Below are positions 51,073-59,905 of a stretch of 64,000 nucleotides of DNA, in pieces. A program made the position numbers and the translations under genes. Position 1 is the stretch's first letter, and each line of letters opens with the position of its first letter. The DNA is from Streptomyces tubercidicus (GTDB lineage: Bacteria; Actinomycetota; Actinomycetes; Streptomycetales; Streptomycetaceae), in assembly GCF_027497495.1 (NCBI RefSeq), contig NZ_CP114205.1, forward strand, positions 2,294,001 to 2,358,000. Direction: 5' to 3'. The notes beneath the pieces were generated by a model that saw only the letters and a program-made list of their open reading frames with translations, made no database searches and was not told where the DNA came from.

Positions 51073-51720
51073 TTACCGCTTGCGCGCGGTGGTCTTCTTG
51101 GCGGTGGTCTTGCGTGCCGTGGCCTTCTTCGCGGGGGCCTTCTTCGCCGTCGTCTTCTTCGCGGGCGCGGTCTTCTTCGCCGTCGCCTTCTTCGCGGTGG
51201 TCTTCTTCGCCGCCGCCTTCTTGGCGGTGGTCTTGGCGGGAGCCTTCTTCGCCGTGGTCTTCTTGGCGGTGGCCTTCTTCGCCGCGGTGGTCTTCTTCGC
51301 CGCAGCCTTCTTCGCCGTCGTCTTCTTGGCGGTGACCTTCTTGGCCGTGGCCTTCTTCGCGGCGGCCTTCTTGATGGCGCCACCGCCGGAGAGGCTGCCC
51401 TTGGGGGCCTTCTTCACGGAGACCTCGCCCCCCTTGGGGAGCTTCTTCGAGCCGCTCACCAGGTCCTTGAAGCCCTGGCCGGCGCGGAATCGCGGCACCG
51501 AGGTCTTCTTGACCCGCACGCGCTCACCCGTCTGCGGGTTGCGGGCGTAGCGGGCCGGGCGGTCGACCTTCTCGAACGAACCGAATCCGGTGACCGAAAC
51601 ACGGTCGCCGGAGACAACTGAACGGACGATTGCGTCCAGTACGGCGTCCACCGCGTCCGCGGCGTTCTGGCGGCCGCCGAGCTTGTCGGCAATGGCTTCT
51701 ACGAGCTGCGCCTTGTTCAC
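51073..51720 (-). CDS. hupS: Histone-like nucleoid protein HupS
   Basis: A 215-residue HU protein with a histone H1-like tail. The first 95 residues are [59 protein letters not shown], and [13 protein letters not shown]. The remaining 120 residues are Lys/Ala/Thr-rich repeats (AKKTTAKKA type). This layout is HupS of streptomycetes, which is induced in sporulation and compacts spore nucleoids. The tail is coded by a degenerate repeat that will vary in length between strains. Alone between two terminator-free gaps, with an AT-rich upstream region (51721-51840). Confidence 0.95.
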   Translation of the reverse strand: MNKAQLVEAIADKLGGRQNAADAVDAVLDAIVRSVVSGDRVSVTGFGSFEKVDRPARYARNPQTGERVRVKKTSVPRFRAGQGFKDLVSGSKKLPKGGEVSVKKAPKGSLSGGGAIKKAAAKKATAKKVTAKKTTAKKAAAKKTTAAKKATAKKTTAKKAPAKTTAKKAAAKKTTAKKATAKKTAPAKKTTAKKAPAKKATARKTTAKKTTARKR

Positions 51721-51845
51721 GTCTTCCCCTTCGGAGACATTGCTGGAACGAAAGTTTCCAAGCTTTTTCGCACGTTAGGCAGATATATACCGCAAATCAA
51801 ACACGAAACGGGCTAATCACCCTTGTGCCGCAACGAACTCGACCT

Positions 51846-52091
51846 TCACGGACTTCTGTCGGTGTGCACATCTTCGGGATAACGACCTTCGTCGAGGTCA
51901 GCCATGAACCACTCCAGACGCCTTGCTGCGTCCGCAAGATCGTGTTTAGCCGCGGCCGTGATGACGAGCAGCTTCCGGGTCAGCGCCATCCGTACGCCCT
52001 CCGGGACTTGCAGTGTCCGCACTCGGGTGTGTGCGTCCTTGAGTCGGTCGGCGACGAGACCGTAGAGCTCGAGTTGGTCGTCGCGTTCCAT
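51846..52091 (-). CDS. Conserved hypothetical protein
   Basis: An 81-residue, probably all-helical protein (MERDDQLELYGLVADRLKDAHTRVRTLQ ... KLLVITAAAKHDLADAARRLEWFMADLDEGRYPE). There are no cysteines, membrane segments or known motifs. I recognise it only as a conserved streptomycete protein between hupS and leuD. It has its own start ATG at 52091 and lies 136 bases downstream of leuD beyond the leuCD terminator. Confidence 0.7.
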   Translation of the reverse strand: MERDDQLELYGLVADRLKDAHTRVRTLQVPEGVRMALTRKLLVITAAAKHDLADAARRLEWFMADLDEGRYPEDVHTDRSP

Positions 52092-52160
52092 GCGCTAATT
52101 GTGCCATCTGCGGCGAGTTGTCGCTTCACGGGGCCTCAACAGCGGCCTCGACAAGCAGAA

Positions 52161-52189
52161 GCGCCCCCTGTCAACTGCACAGGGGGCGC
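52161..52189 (-). terminator. Terminator hairpin of leuCD
   Basis: A perfect 11-bp stem GCGCCCCCTGT / ACAGGGGGCGC with a 7-base loop, 39 bases after the leuD stop, followed on the minus strand by a short T-rich stretch (TTCTGCTTGT). Confidence 0.8.
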
Positions 52190-52227
52190 ATCGTACGCAA
52201 TATAGCTTTGAGCCATAAAACCCGAGG

Positions 52228-52821
52228 TCAGACCTCGATGGTACGCGGCTTGAACGGCGGCCGGTTCGCCTCGTACTCCACGATGGATGACTCCTCCCGA
52301 AGGGTGAGGCTGATGTCGTCCAGCCCCTCCAGCAGGCGCCAACGGGCGTTCTCGTCCAGCTCGAAGTCGGCGCTGACACCCTCGGCGGTGACCTGCCGGC
52401 CGACCAGGTCGACCGTCACCTCGGCGGCCGGATCGTTCTCCAGCAGCGTCTGCAGCCGGTCGACGGTCTCCTGCGGCAGGACCACCGTCAGCAGACCGTT
52501 CTTGAGGGAGTTGCCACGGAAGATGTCCGCGAACCGCGAGGAGATGACGGCCTTGAACCCGTAGTTCTGCAGCGCCCAGACGGCGTGCTCACGCGAGGAC
52601 CCGGTACCGAAGTCGGGGCCGGCGACCAGCACCGTGGCGCCCTTGTACCGCTCCTGGTTGAGGACGAACTGCGGGTCCTTGCGCCAGGCCTCGAACAGCC
52701 CGTCCTCGAAGCCGTCGCGGGTGACCTTCTTCAGCCAGTGGGCCGGGATGATCTGGTCGGTGTCGACGTTGCTGCGGCGCAGCGGGACGGCCCGGCCGGT
52801 GTGGGTGGTGAAAGCTTCCAT
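52228..52821 (-). CDS. leuD: 3-isopropylmalate dehydratase small subunit
   Basis: The swivel subunit of isopropylmalate isomerase in leucine synthesis. The 197 residues contain [38 protein letters not shown] and [18 protein letters not shown]. It lies three bases after the leuC stop, with GGGAG upstream of the ATG, so the two subunits are made together. Confidence 0.97.
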   Translation of the reverse strand: MEAFTTHTGRAVPLRRSNVDTDQIIPAHWLKKVTRDGFEDGLFEAWRKDPQFVLNQERYKGATVLVAGPDFGTGSSREHAVWALQNYGFKAVISSRFADIFRGNSLKNGLLTVVLPQETVDRLQTLLENDPAAEVTVDLVGRQVTAEGVSADFELDENARWRLLEGLDDISLTLREESSIVEYEANRPPFKPRTIEV

Positions 52822-52824
52822 GGT

Positions 52825-54255
52825 TCAGACTCCCGCGGGCGTGGCGACGGCGACGTCGGACAGATCGGCCGGTGAGGCCAGATGGCCGAGAACCGCCGTT
52901 GCGGCGGCGACCTGCGGTGAGACCAGGTGCGTACGGCCGCCCTTGCCCTGCCGGCCCTCGAAGTTGCGGTTGGAGGTGGACGCGGAGCGCTCACCGGGCG
53001 CCAGCTGGTCGGGGTTCATACCCAGACACATCGAGCAACCCGCGTGCCGCCATTCGGCGCCGGCCGCGGTGAAGACCTTGTCCAGCCCCTCGGCGACGGC
53101 CTCCAGGGACACCCGGACCGAGCCGGGGACGATCAGCATCCGTACGCCGTCGGCGACCTTGCGGCCTTCCAGGATCCCGGCCGCGGAGCGCAGGTCCTCG
53201 ATACGGCCGTTGGTGCACGAACCTACGAAGACGGTGTCCACCGCGATGTCCCGCAGCGGCTGACCCGCCGTCAATCCCATGTATTCCAGGGCCTTTTCGG
53301 CGGCGTAGCGCTCCGAGGCGTCCTCGTACGAAGACGGGTCGGGGACGCTCGCCGAAAGCGGCGCGCCCTGGCCGGGGTTGGTGCCCCAGGTGACGAACGG
53401 CGCGAGCGCGGAGGCGTCGATGTGCACCTCGGCGTCGAAGACCGCGTCGTCGTCGGTGCGCAGCGTCTTCCAGTACGCGACCGCGGCGTCCCAGTCCTCG
53501 CCCTGGGGGGCGTGGTCACGGCCCCGCAGGTAGTCGAAGGTGGTCGCGTCGGGGGCGATCATGCCGGCCCGCGCGCCCGCCTCGATCGACATGTTGCAGA
53601 TGGTCATCCGGGCTTCCATCGACAGCTTCTCGATGGCCGAACCGCGGTATTCCAGGACATAGCCCTGGCCGCCGCCGGTGCCGATCCGGGCGATGATCGC
53701 CAGGATCAGGTCCTTGGCGGTGACACCTTCGGGCAGCTCACCGTCGACGGTGATCGCCATGGTCTTGAAGGGCGCCAGCGGCAGCGTCTGGGTGGCCAGC
53801 ACATGCTCGACCTGGCTGGTGCCGATGCCGAACGCCAGCGCGCCGAAGGCTCCGTGGGTGGAGGTGTGACTGTCACCGCAGACCACGGTGGTGCCGGGCT
53901 GGGTCAGTCCCAACTGCGGTCCCACGACGTGGACAACGCCCTGTTCCACATCGCCCAGCGGGTGCAGCCGGACCCCGAACTCCGCGCAGTTCTTGCGCAG
54001 CGTCTCCAGCTGGGTACGGGAGACCGGGTCGGCGATCGGCTTGTCGATGTCGAGGGTCGGGGTGTTGTGATCCTCGGTGGCGATGGTCAGGTCCGTACGG
54101 CGCACCTGGCGGCCGGCCTTGCGGAGGCCGTCGAACGCCTGCGGGCTGGTGACCTCGTGCAGCAGGTGGAGATCGATGAAGAGGAGGTCGGGCTCGCCTT
54201 CCGCGCGCCGGACGACATGGTCGTCCCAGACCTTCTCCGCGAGTGTCCGTCCCAT
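52825..54255 (-). CDS. leuC: 3-isopropylmalate dehydratase large subunit
   Basis: The [4Fe-4S] subunit of the leucine-pathway isomerase. From ATG at 54255 (GGAGGGAAAG upstream) it has 476 residues: [61 protein letters not shown] and [13 protein letters not shown], which give the three cluster cysteines. The much longer open frame upstream is not homologous. Divergent from ndgR, whose product controls this operon in other streptomycetes. Confidence 0.97.
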   Translation of the reverse strand: MGRTLAEKVWDDHVVRRAEGEPDLLFIDLHLLHEVTSPQAFDGLRKAGRQVRRTDLTIATEDHNTPTLDIDKPIADPVSRTQLETLRKNCAEFGVRLHPLGDVEQGVVHVVGPQLGLTQPGTTVVCGDSHTSTHGAFGALAFGIGTSQVEHVLATQTLPLAPFKTMAITVDGELPEGVTAKDLILAIIARIGTGGGQGYVLEYRGSAIEKLSMEARMTICNMSIEAGARAGMIAPDATTFDYLRGRDHAPQGEDWDAAVAYWKTLRTDDDAVFDAEVHIDASALAPFVTWGTNPGQGAPLSASVPDPSSYEDASERYAAEKALEYMGLTAGQPLRDIAVDTVFVGSCTNGRIEDLRSAAGILEGRKVADGVRMLIVPGSVRVSLEAVAEGLDKVFTAAGAEWRHAGCSMCLGMNPDQLAPGERSASTSNRNFEGRQGKGGRTHLVSPQVAAATAVLGHLASPADLSDVAVATPAGV

Positions 54256-54397
54256 CGCTTTCCCTCCGGCCGGCCGCATTGCCGGCCTTTCTCGTCCGTG
54301 CGCGATGCCCGCAGAATTCCCCTTGCCGGGCCTTACGCCGGGCCCCGGTAGAGGGCCACACCTACAGATTGACGACTTCCCCGGAAAATTGAACTTG

Positions 54398-54416
54398 CGT
54401 TTCACAGTGTGAGACG
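54398..54416. promoter_or_regulatory. Inverted repeat in the leuC-ndgR intergenic region
   Basis: CGTTTCAC-AGT-GTGAGACG, eight-base arms with one mismatch, 14 bases before the ndgR start codon and about 140 bases upstream of leuC. A good candidate for the NdgR/AreB binding site, by which the regulator would control itself and leuCD. Confidence 0.6.
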
Positions 54417-54429
54417 CGAGTATCGTTGC

Positions 54430-55146
54430 ATGGACAACTCTAGCGGCGTCGGCGTTCTCGACAAGGCAGCTCTGGTTTTGAGTGCCCTGGAGTCCGGTCC
54501 GGCCACCCTCGCCGGGCTGGTCGCGGCGACAGGGCTCGCACGACCCACGGCCCACCGGCTGGCCGTGGCACTGGAACACCACCGGATGGTGGCGAGGGAC
54601 ATGCAGGGCCGGTTCATCCTGGGCCCGCGGCTGTCCGAGCTGGCCGCGGCGGCCGGTGAGGACCGCCTGCTGGCCACGGCCGGTCCGGTACTCACCCACC
54701 TACGCGATGTGACCGGCGAGAGCGCCCAGCTCTATCGCCGGCAGGGTGATATGCGGATCTGTGTGGCGGCGGCGGAACGGCTGTCCGGATTGCGGGACAC
54801 CGTTCCGGTCGGCTCCACGCTCCCCATGAAGGCCGGCTCGGCCGCCCAGATCCTGATGGCCTGGGAGGAGCCCGAGCGGCTGCACCGCGGTCTGCAGGGC
54901 GCCCGCTTCACGGCCACCGCGCTGTCCGGCGTACGGCGCCGGGGCTGGGCCCAGTCGATCGGCGAGCGGGAGCCGGGCGTGGCCTCGGTCTCCGCCCCCG
55001 TACGCGGCCCCTCCAACCGCGTGGTCGCCGCCGTCTCGGTCTCCGGACCGATCGAGCGGCTGACCCGCCACCCGGGCCGGATGCACGCCCAGGCGGTCAT
55101 CGACGCGGCGGCCCGCCTCTCCGAGGGCCTGCGGCGCACGGGCTGA
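54430..55146 (+). CDS. ndgR: IclR-family regulator NdgR
   Basis: A 238-residue IclR-type regulator, the length of NdgR. Winged helix: [46 protein letters not shown]; effector domain: [57 protein letters not shown]. NdgR (AreB in S. clavuligerus) controls leucine and other amino-acid genes and affects antibiotic production. ATG at 54430 is the family start. An upstream GTG at 54409 would lie inside the operator. Confidence 0.94.
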   Translation: MDNSSGVGVLDKAALVLSALESGPATLAGLVAATGLARPTAHRLAVALEHHRMVARDMQGRFILGPRLSELAAAAGEDRLLATAGPVLTHLRDVTGESAQLYRRQGDMRICVAAAERLSGLRDTVPVGSTLPMKAGSAAQILMAWEEPERLHRGLQGARFTATALSGVRRRGWAQSIGEREPGVASVSAPVRGPSNRVVAAVSVSGPIERLTRHPGRMHAQAVIDAAARLSEGLRRTG

Positions 55147-55246
55147 GCACCCCGCGCCGGGGCAGCGGCCGTTTGCCGACCGCGGCCGCCATGCCGAAGG
55201 GGAGCGGCCCCGTGCGGAACCATCCGCGCGGGGCCGCTCTGCGCGC

Positions 55247-55729
55247 TCAGGCCGCCATCCGGTCCGCGGCCCGCTCCCCGCGGCGGCCGACCGGCACCGC
55301 CCCCAGGGCCTCCCCCAGCCCGAACGACGGCATATTGACGTAGACGCTCTCGTACGAGCCCGCCGGGACGACATAGGTCTCGTGCCAGAAGCCGACCTTG
55401 CCCTTCCCCTCCCGCAGCCGCCGGTTGAACGCCGCCCAGGCCGGCCGGTGCTCGCCGTTGCCATCCGTGGCGTAGGCGAACAGCTTCTCCTTCGAGTCCC
55501 AGTACTGCAGGACGGCGAAGTGCCTCGGCAGTCCGGGAAGCAGCCGGTAGCCGATCATCCCGCTCTCCGGATCCCGGGCCAGCTCCTTGATCATGCGCGG
55601 CATGGCGAGGAACACCGGCAGCCAACTGCGCACCGCCCACCAGCTGTTGAAGCGCATGCCAATGAGGAAGACCACCACCTCCCCGCCACCGTCCGCGGTC
55701 ATCCGCCCCTGCACCGGCTTGCCGCTCAT
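55247..55729 (-). CDS. DUF4188 domain protein
   Basis: A 160-residue protein with a ferredoxin-like / dimeric alpha-beta barrel pattern: VVVFLIGMRFNSWWAVRSWLPVFLAMPRMIKEL, SGMIGYRLLPGLPRHFAVLQYWDSKEKLFAYA, VGFWHETYVVPAGSYESVYVNMPSFGLGEALG. This is DUF4188, related to small monooxygenases, with function unproven. Upstream, an inverted repeat and an AT-rich block suggest a regulated promoter. Convergent with ndgR. Confidence 0.85.
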   Translation of the reverse strand: MSGKPVQGRMTADGGGEVVVFLIGMRFNSWWAVRSWLPVFLAMPRMIKELARDPESGMIGYRLLPGLPRHFAVLQYWDSKEKLFAYATDGNGEHRPAWAAFNRRLREGKGKVGFWHETYVVPAGSYESVYVNMPSFGLGEALGAVPVGRRGERAADRMAA

Positions 55730-55742
55730 GACAACCCCTTCC

Positions 55743-55764
55743 GATAGCGGACAGCATCGCTATC
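55743..55764 (-). promoter_or_regulatory. Inverted repeat upstream of the DUF4188 gene
   Basis: GATAGCG-n8-CGCTATC, 7-bp perfect arms, 14-35 bases before the ATG. Next to it TAAATAT on the minus strand (55767-55775) could be a -10 region, so the repeat lies at the transcription start or just downstream. A partner GATAG/CTATC repeat adds a second arm at 55760-55777. Confidence 0.5.
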
Positions 55765-55905
55765 CATATTTAGATAGTGACACTCCCCAAGCGGGGGCGC
55801 AAGGGGGCGAGGGGGCGCGACCCAGGGAGCAAGGAAGCAAGGAAGCAAGGGGCTGACGGAGGCCGAGGGATCCAACCGGCGCCACGGAAGCGGCAGTTGA
55901 CACGA

Positions 55906-55938
55906 AGAAGGCCCCCCGCATGCTGCGGGGGGCCTTCT
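55906..55938 (-). terminator. Terminator of the tRNA cluster
   Basis: A perfect inverted repeat with arms containing AAGGCCCCCCGCA and its complement, loop of 3 bases, 8 bases downstream of the last tRNA-Glu gene. On the minus strand it is followed by a T/C-rich stretch. It probably ends the transcript of the five tRNA genes. Confidence 0.85.
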
Positions 55939-55945
55939 CTTTCTG

Positions 55946-56018
55946 TACCCCCGACCGGATTCGAACCGGCGCTACCGCCTTGAGAGGGCGGCGTGCTAGG
56001 CCGCTACACAACGGGGGC
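55946..56018 (-). tRNA. tRNA-Glu (anticodon CTC), copy 1
   Basis: A 73-base cloverleaf on the minus strand: GCCCCCG acceptor, anticodon loop CTCTCAA with anticodon CTC, T arm GGTTCGAATCC, 3' end CGGGGGT-A. The anticodon stem is CCGCC/GGCGG, identical to copy 2. CCA is not encoded. Confidence 0.95.
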
Positions 56019-56059
56019 AAGTTTTCCTGCAGTTGGGAGTGTCACGGGGACACACCGCG

Positions 56060-56131
56060 CTGGGCTACCAGGACTCGAACCTAGACTAAATGAACCAGAA
56101 TCACTCGTGCTGCCAATTACACCATAGCCCA
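56060..56131 (-). tRNA. tRNA-Gln (anticodon CTG), copy 1
   Basis: A 72-base cloverleaf on the minus strand, beginning TGGGCTATGGTGTAATTGGC, anticodon loop TTCTGGT (anticodon CTG), T arm GGTTCGAGTCC, discriminator G. Acceptor stem TGGGCTA/TAGCCCA. The anticodon stem AGTGA/TCATT includes one G-T pair. It differs from copy 2 at paired positions only. Confidence 0.93.
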
Positions 56132-56147
56132 TGGTGGTTTAGACCAG

Positions 56148-56220
56148 TACCCCCGACCGGATTCGAACCGGCGCTACCGCCTTGAGAGGGCGGCGTGCTA
56201 GGCCGCTACACAACGGGGGC
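56148..56220 (-). tRNA. tRNA-Glu (anticodon CTC), copy 2
   Basis: 73 bases, minus strand, identical to the first copy over its whole length, including anticodon stem CCGCC/GGCGG and the loop CTCTCAA. Confidence 0.95.
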
Positions 56221-56309
56221 CCTAGCGATCCCTACCCGGCGGAAGCCGGATATTTATCTCCGTGAGTGACAGTGGGTGCGACCCGGACTGTCTCCCTGGG
56301 AAGGATCTG

Positions 56310-56382
56310 TACCCCCGACCGGATTCGAACCGGCGCTACTGCCTTGAGAGGGCAGCGTGCTAGGCCGCTACACAACGGGGGC
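56310..56382 (-). tRNA. tRNA-Glu (anticodon CTC), copy 3
   Basis: 73 bases, minus strand. It differs from copies 1 and 2 by a compensated change in the anticodon stem (CTGCC/GGCAG instead of CCGCC/GGCGG); the rest is the same. The pairing is kept, so it is functional. Confidence 0.95.
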
Positions 56383-56403
56383 TTTGCAGATAAGCTCTGC
56401 GAG

Positions 56404-56475
56404 CTGGCCTACCAGGACTCGAACCTAGACTAACTGAACCAGAATCAGTCGTGCTGCCAATTACACCATAGGCCA
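56404..56475 (-). tRNA. tRNA-Gln (anticodon CTG), copy 2
   Basis: 72 bases, minus strand, first in transcription order. Acceptor stem TGGCCTA/TAGGCCA, anticodon stem ACTGA/TCAGT fully paired, anticodon CTG. Compared with copy 1 the acceptor stem carries a compensated G-C/C-G swap. Confidence 0.95.
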
Positions 56476-56564
56476 TCAAAGCGCAACCCCCCGTGGGGGG
56501 TCTTATTTTGACTTGCGCCTCCCGGCCGGGCCTCTCGGCCCTCTCGGGCGGCGCAGGAAGAACA

Positions 56565-57290
56565 TTACCTGATCGTGGACGGCGCACCAAAACCGATAAC
56601 TCCGCGCAACAGCTCGGGGAGCTCCGCCAGGCTCGCGATCCGGTGCACCCCCGTGGGTGGCTCCTCGCCGGTGCCCGCACGGTCCAGCCATACGGCCGTC
56701 AGCCCGGCGTCCCGGGCGCCGAGTGCGTCGATGTCGAGCTTGTCGCCGATGTGGACGACCTCGCCGGGGGTTAGACCGAGCGCCTGACAGGCCGCGTTGA
56801 ACGCCTCCGCGGCGGGCTTGGCGTGCCCCAGCTCATCGGCGCAGAACACCGCCTCGAAGTGCGTACGGATCCCCAGGGCGGCCAGCTTGCGCTCCTGGTT
56901 GGCGGTGGCGGCGTTGGACAGCACCGCCTGCCGCACGAAGGGGGCCAGGGCCGCCAGTGCGGGCGCGGAGTCCGGGAAGAGGGTCCAGGAGGCTTGGTAG
57001 TGCGCGAGGTAGCGGCCGAACCAGGCGTCCGCCTCGGTGTCGGAGAGCGGGGCGCCCAGGAACCTCCGGGTCCGGCCTCTGCGGTGGTCGAGATAGCCGA
57101 CCTCGCCTGCGAGGAAGCGGGCGAACTCGGTTTCCATGGCCGCCCGCCAGCGTTCCAGGGCCGCTTCCTCACCGCCGTACGTGGCGAGGAGCCCTTCGGT
57201 CCGCAGATGCCGCAGGACACCGGCCCGGTCCGATCCGGTGTAGTCGAAGAGTGTGTCGTCGAGGTCCCACAGGGCGGCGCGCAGGGGCAT
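56565..57290 (-). CDS. HAD-family hydrolase
   Basis: A 241-residue haloacid dehalogenase superfamily phosphatase: motif I WDLDDTLFDYTG (nucleophile Asp and acid/base Asp), motif II VLSNAAT, motif III Lys in LGHAKPAAEAF, and motif IV VHIGDKLDIDALGARDAG. The helical cap between motifs I and II marks it as subfamily I, similar to YjjG-like nucleotidases or phosphoglycolate phosphatases. Substrate not known. It lies between the tRNA cluster and gltX on the same strand, with a strong terminator after gltX, so it has its own promoter. Confidence 0.9.
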   Translation of the reverse strand: MPLRAALWDLDDTLFDYTGSDRAGVLRHLRTEGLLATYGGEEAALERWRAAMETEFARFLAGEVGYLDHRRGRTRRFLGAPLSDTEADAWFGRYLAHYQASWTLFPDSAPALAALAPFVRQAVLSNAATANQERKLAALGIRTHFEAVFCADELGHAKPAAEAFNAACQALGLTPGEVVHIGDKLDIDALGARDAGLTAVWLDRAGTGEEPPTGVHRIASLAELPELLRGVIGFGAPSTIR

Positions 57291-57329
57291 ACCGGCAATC
57301 TAAGGGCTCAGCGAAGTTCTCCGGATAGG

Positions 57330-57367
57330 CCACGGGCCCGGATGCCGTGTGGCATCCGGGCCCGTGG
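57330..57367 (-). terminator. Terminator of gltX
   Basis: A perfect 17-bp stem (arm CCACGGGCCCGGATGCC) with loop GTGT, 15 bases after the gltX stop codon. It separates gltX from the HAD gene. Confidence 0.85.
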
Positions 57368-57381
57368 GCGCGGTGGTGGGG

Positions 57382-58875
57382 TCAGCCGGCCAGCTTGGCC
57401 AGGGCCGCGTCGATGCGCTGGAGGGTGCGCTCCTTGCCCAGGATCTCCAGGGACTCGAAGAGCGGCAGGCCGACCGTGCGGCCGGTGACGGCCACCCGGA
57501 CGGGGGCCTGGGCCTTGCCGAGCTTGAGGCCGTGCTCCTCGCCGGCGGCCAGGACGGCCTCCTTGAGGGGCTCGGGGCCGGCGGTCCAGTCGGCGGCGTC
57601 CAGCTTGGCGCGGGCGGTGGTCAGCAGTGCCACCGGGTCGCCCTTGCCCATCGCCTTGGTCCAGGACGCCTCGTCCTCGACCGGCTCCCCGCGGAAGAGG
57701 AAGTCGACGTTGGCGGTGATGTCGGAGAGGACCGTGAGGCGGGTCTGGGCGTGCGGGGCGATGGCGCGCCAGGCGGCCTCGTCGAAGTCCTCGGGGGCCC
57801 AGTTGGCGTGCGGGGCCGTCAGCCAGGGCTCGCAGGCCGTGATGAAGGACTCCAGGTCCAGACGCCGGATGTGGTCGGCGTTGATCGCCTCGGCCTTCTT
57901 CAGGTCGAAGCGGGCCGGGTTGGCGTTGACGTCCGCGATGTCGAACTTCTCGATCAGCTCCTGCACCGAGAAGAGGTCCTGGTCGGCGGAGAAGGACCAG
58001 CCGAGCAGCGCAAGGTAGTTGAGCAGGCCCTCGGGGAGGAAGCCGCGCTCCCGGTAGAGGTTGAGGTTGGCCTGCGGGTCGCGCTTGGAGAGCTTCTTGT
58101 TGCCCTCGCCCATGACGTAGGGGAGGTGGCCGAAGGCCGGGATCTCCTTGGCCACGCCCAGCTCGATCAGGGCCTTGTAGAGGGCGATCTGGCGGGGGGT
58201 GGAGGAGAGCAGGTCCTCCCCGCGCAGGACGTGGGTGATCCCCATCAGGGCGTCGTCGACCGGGTTGACCAGGGTGTACAGCGGGGCGCCGTTGGCACGG
58301 ACGATGCCGTAGTCCGGGACGTTCTCCGGGGTGAAGGTCAGCTCGCCGCGCACCAGGTCGGTGAAGGTGATCGGCTCGTCGGGCATCCGGAAGCGGACGA
58401 TGGAGGTCCGGCCCTCGGCCTCGTAGGCCGCCTTCTGCTCGGCGGACAGCTCACGGCAGGTGCCGTCGTAGCCGGAGGGCTTGCCGGCCTTGCGGGCGGC
58501 TTCGCGGCGCTCGTCCAGCTCTTCGGTGGTGCAGTAGCAGCGGTAGGCGTGGCCGGCGGCGAGGAGCTTGTCGGCGAGGTCCTTGTAGAGGTCCATCCGC
58601 TGCGACTGGCGGTACGGCGCGTGCGGGCCGCCGACCTCGGGGCCCTCGTCCCAGTCGAAGCCGAGCCAGTGGAAGGACTCCAGCAGCTGGTTGTAGGACT
58701 CCTCGGAGTCGCGGGCCGCGTCGGTGTCCTCGATCCGGAAGACCAGGCTGCCCTTGTTGTGCCGTGCGTAGGCCCAGTTGAACAGGGCGGTACGGATCAG
58801 GCCGACATGGGGGTTACCGGTCGGGGAGGGACAGAAACGGACGCGGACGGGGGTGCCGGGGGTCGCGTTAGCCAC
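57382..58875 (-). CDS. gltX: Glutamyl-tRNA synthetase
   Basis: A class I synthetase of 497 residues. It has the HIGH-type motif [23 protein letters not shown], the KMSKS-type motif [12 protein letters not shown], and the anticodon-binding helical domain at the C-terminus. In streptomycetes, which have no glutaminyl-tRNA synthetase and use GatCAB, this enzyme is expected to charge tRNA-Glu and mischarge tRNA-Gln. Both tRNA types are encoded 1 kb downstream. It overlaps the FAH-family gene by 8 bases. Confidence 0.97.
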   Translation of the reverse strand: MANATPGTPVRVRFCPSPTGNPHVGLIRTALFNWAYARHNKGSLVFRIEDTDAARDSEESYNQLLESFHWLGFDWDEGPEVGGPHAPYRQSQRMDLYKDLADKLLAAGHAYRCYCTTEELDERREAARKAGKPSGYDGTCRELSAEQKAAYEAEGRTSIVRFRMPDEPITFTDLVRGELTFTPENVPDYGIVRANGAPLYTLVNPVDDALMGITHVLRGEDLLSSTPRQIALYKALIELGVAKEIPAFGHLPYVMGEGNKKLSKRDPQANLNLYRERGFLPEGLLNYLALLGWSFSADQDLFSVQELIEKFDIADVNANPARFDLKKAEAINADHIRRLDLESFITACEPWLTAPHANWAPEDFDEAAWRAIAPHAQTRLTVLSDITANVDFLFRGEPVEDEASWTKAMGKGDPVALLTTARAKLDAADWTAGPEPLKEAVLAAGEEHGLKLGKAQAPVRVAVTGRTVGLPLFESLEILGKERTLQRIDAALAKLAG

Positions 58876-59641
58876 GCTTGATCACCTTGTTGGTGAGAGT
58901 GCCGATGCCTTCGATGGTGACGGCGACCTCGTCGCCGACGTTGAGGGGGCCGACTCCGGCCGGGGTGCCCGTGAGGATGACGTCGCCGGGGAGCAGGGTC
59001 ATGGCCTCGGTGATGTGGACGATCAGGTCCTCCACCGGGCGGACCATGTCGCTGGTGCGGCCGAGCTGGCGCTGTTCGCCGTTGACCGTGCACTGGACGG
59101 CGAGGCCCGCGGCGATATCGGCGGGGTCCAGACCGGTCTCGACCCAGGGGCCGAGCGGGCAGGAGCTGTCGAAGCCCTTGGCCCGCGCCCACTGCTGCTC
59201 GCGCTGCTGCACATCGCGGGCGGTGACGTCGTTGGCGCAGGTGTAGCCGAGGATCACGTCCTTGACGCGCTCGCGGGGCACCTCACGGCACATCCGGCCG
59301 ATGACGACGGCGAGCTCCGCCTCGTGGTGCACCTCCTGGGAGAAGGAGGGGTAGGCGATGGGGTCGCCGGGGCCGATCACCGAGGTGGACGGCTTGAAGA
59401 AGGTGACCGGGGTGTCCGGGACGGCGTGGCCCAGCTCGGCGGCGTGCTCGGCGTAGTTGCGGCCGATCGCGACGACCTTGTTGGGGAGGACCGGCGGCAG
59501 CAGCCGGACCTTGTCGAGGGGGACCTTCTGGCCCGAGCGCTCGAATTCCGCGAAGGGATGACCCTTGATGACGTCGAGTTCGTCGCCTTCGAGGACGCCG
59601 AAGCCGACGTTGCCGTCGATGGAAAATCTGGCGATGCGCAC
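58868..59641 (-). CDS. Fumarylacetoacetate hydrolase family protein
   Basis: A 257-residue FAH-fold enzyme. Metal-binding residues are visible in [15 protein letters not shown] and [32 protein letters not shown] and [15 protein letters not shown] are family motifs. Members hydrolyse or decarboxylate beta-diketo acids such as acylpyruvates or 2-hydroxyhepta-2,4-dienedioate. The substrate here is unknown. GTG at 59641 is preferred at the family start ([14 protein letters not shown]); a GTG at 59668 adds nine residues without a ribosome binding site. Overlaps gltX by 8 bases. Confidence 0.9.
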   Translation of the reverse strand: MRIARFSIDGNVGFGVLEGDELDVIKGHPFAEFERSGQKVPLDKVRLLPPVLPNKVVAIGRNYAEHAAELGHAVPDTPVTFFKPSTSVIGPGDPIAYPSFSQEVHHEAELAVVIGRMCREVPRERVKDVILGYTCANDVTARDVQQREQQWARAKGFDSSCPLGPWVETGLDPADIAAGLAVQCTVNGEQRQLGRTSDMVRPVEDLIVHITEAMTLLPGDVILTGTPAGVGPLNVGDEVAVTIEGIGTLTNKVIKRG

Positions 59642-59722
59642 GGGTTGCCGTTGCCCCTCATTGATCACTGGCCGGAGTTGACACTCCAGGCTATCGCGGG
59701 GCTGCTGCCGGTCCGTAGCCGA

Positions 59723-59905
59723 TCAGGCCGGGACGCCCTGCTCGGGGGCGGTCATCAGGACCGTACGGCGGGGGTTGGCGGTCTGGGCCGGCAGTTCGAC
59801 GGTGTGCTCCGCTGCCTCGGTGCCGAGCTCTTCGGCGTCGGTGAGGTGGGCCAGGGTGGTGCGCCGCGGGTTGGCTATGTTGCGGAACATCGTCGTGGTC
59901 TTCAC
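59723..59905 (-). CDS. Small peptide with duplicated ANPRRT motif
   Basis: A 60-codon gene, GTG start with GAGG 9-12 nt upstream. The peptide contains the word ANPRRTTL at about residues 11-18 and again ANPRRTVL at 43-50, separated by an acidic Glu/Ala/Thr segment (TDAEELGTEAAEHTVELPAQ). No signal peptide, cysteine or membrane segment. It lies alone between the FAH gene and the conservon kinase. Function unknown. The duplication recalls multi-core precursor peptides, but no modifying enzyme gene is adjacent within the window. Confidence 0.6.
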   Translation of the reverse strand: MKTTTMFRNIANPRRTTLAHLTDAEELGTEAAEHTVELPAQTANPRRTVLMTAPEQGVPA

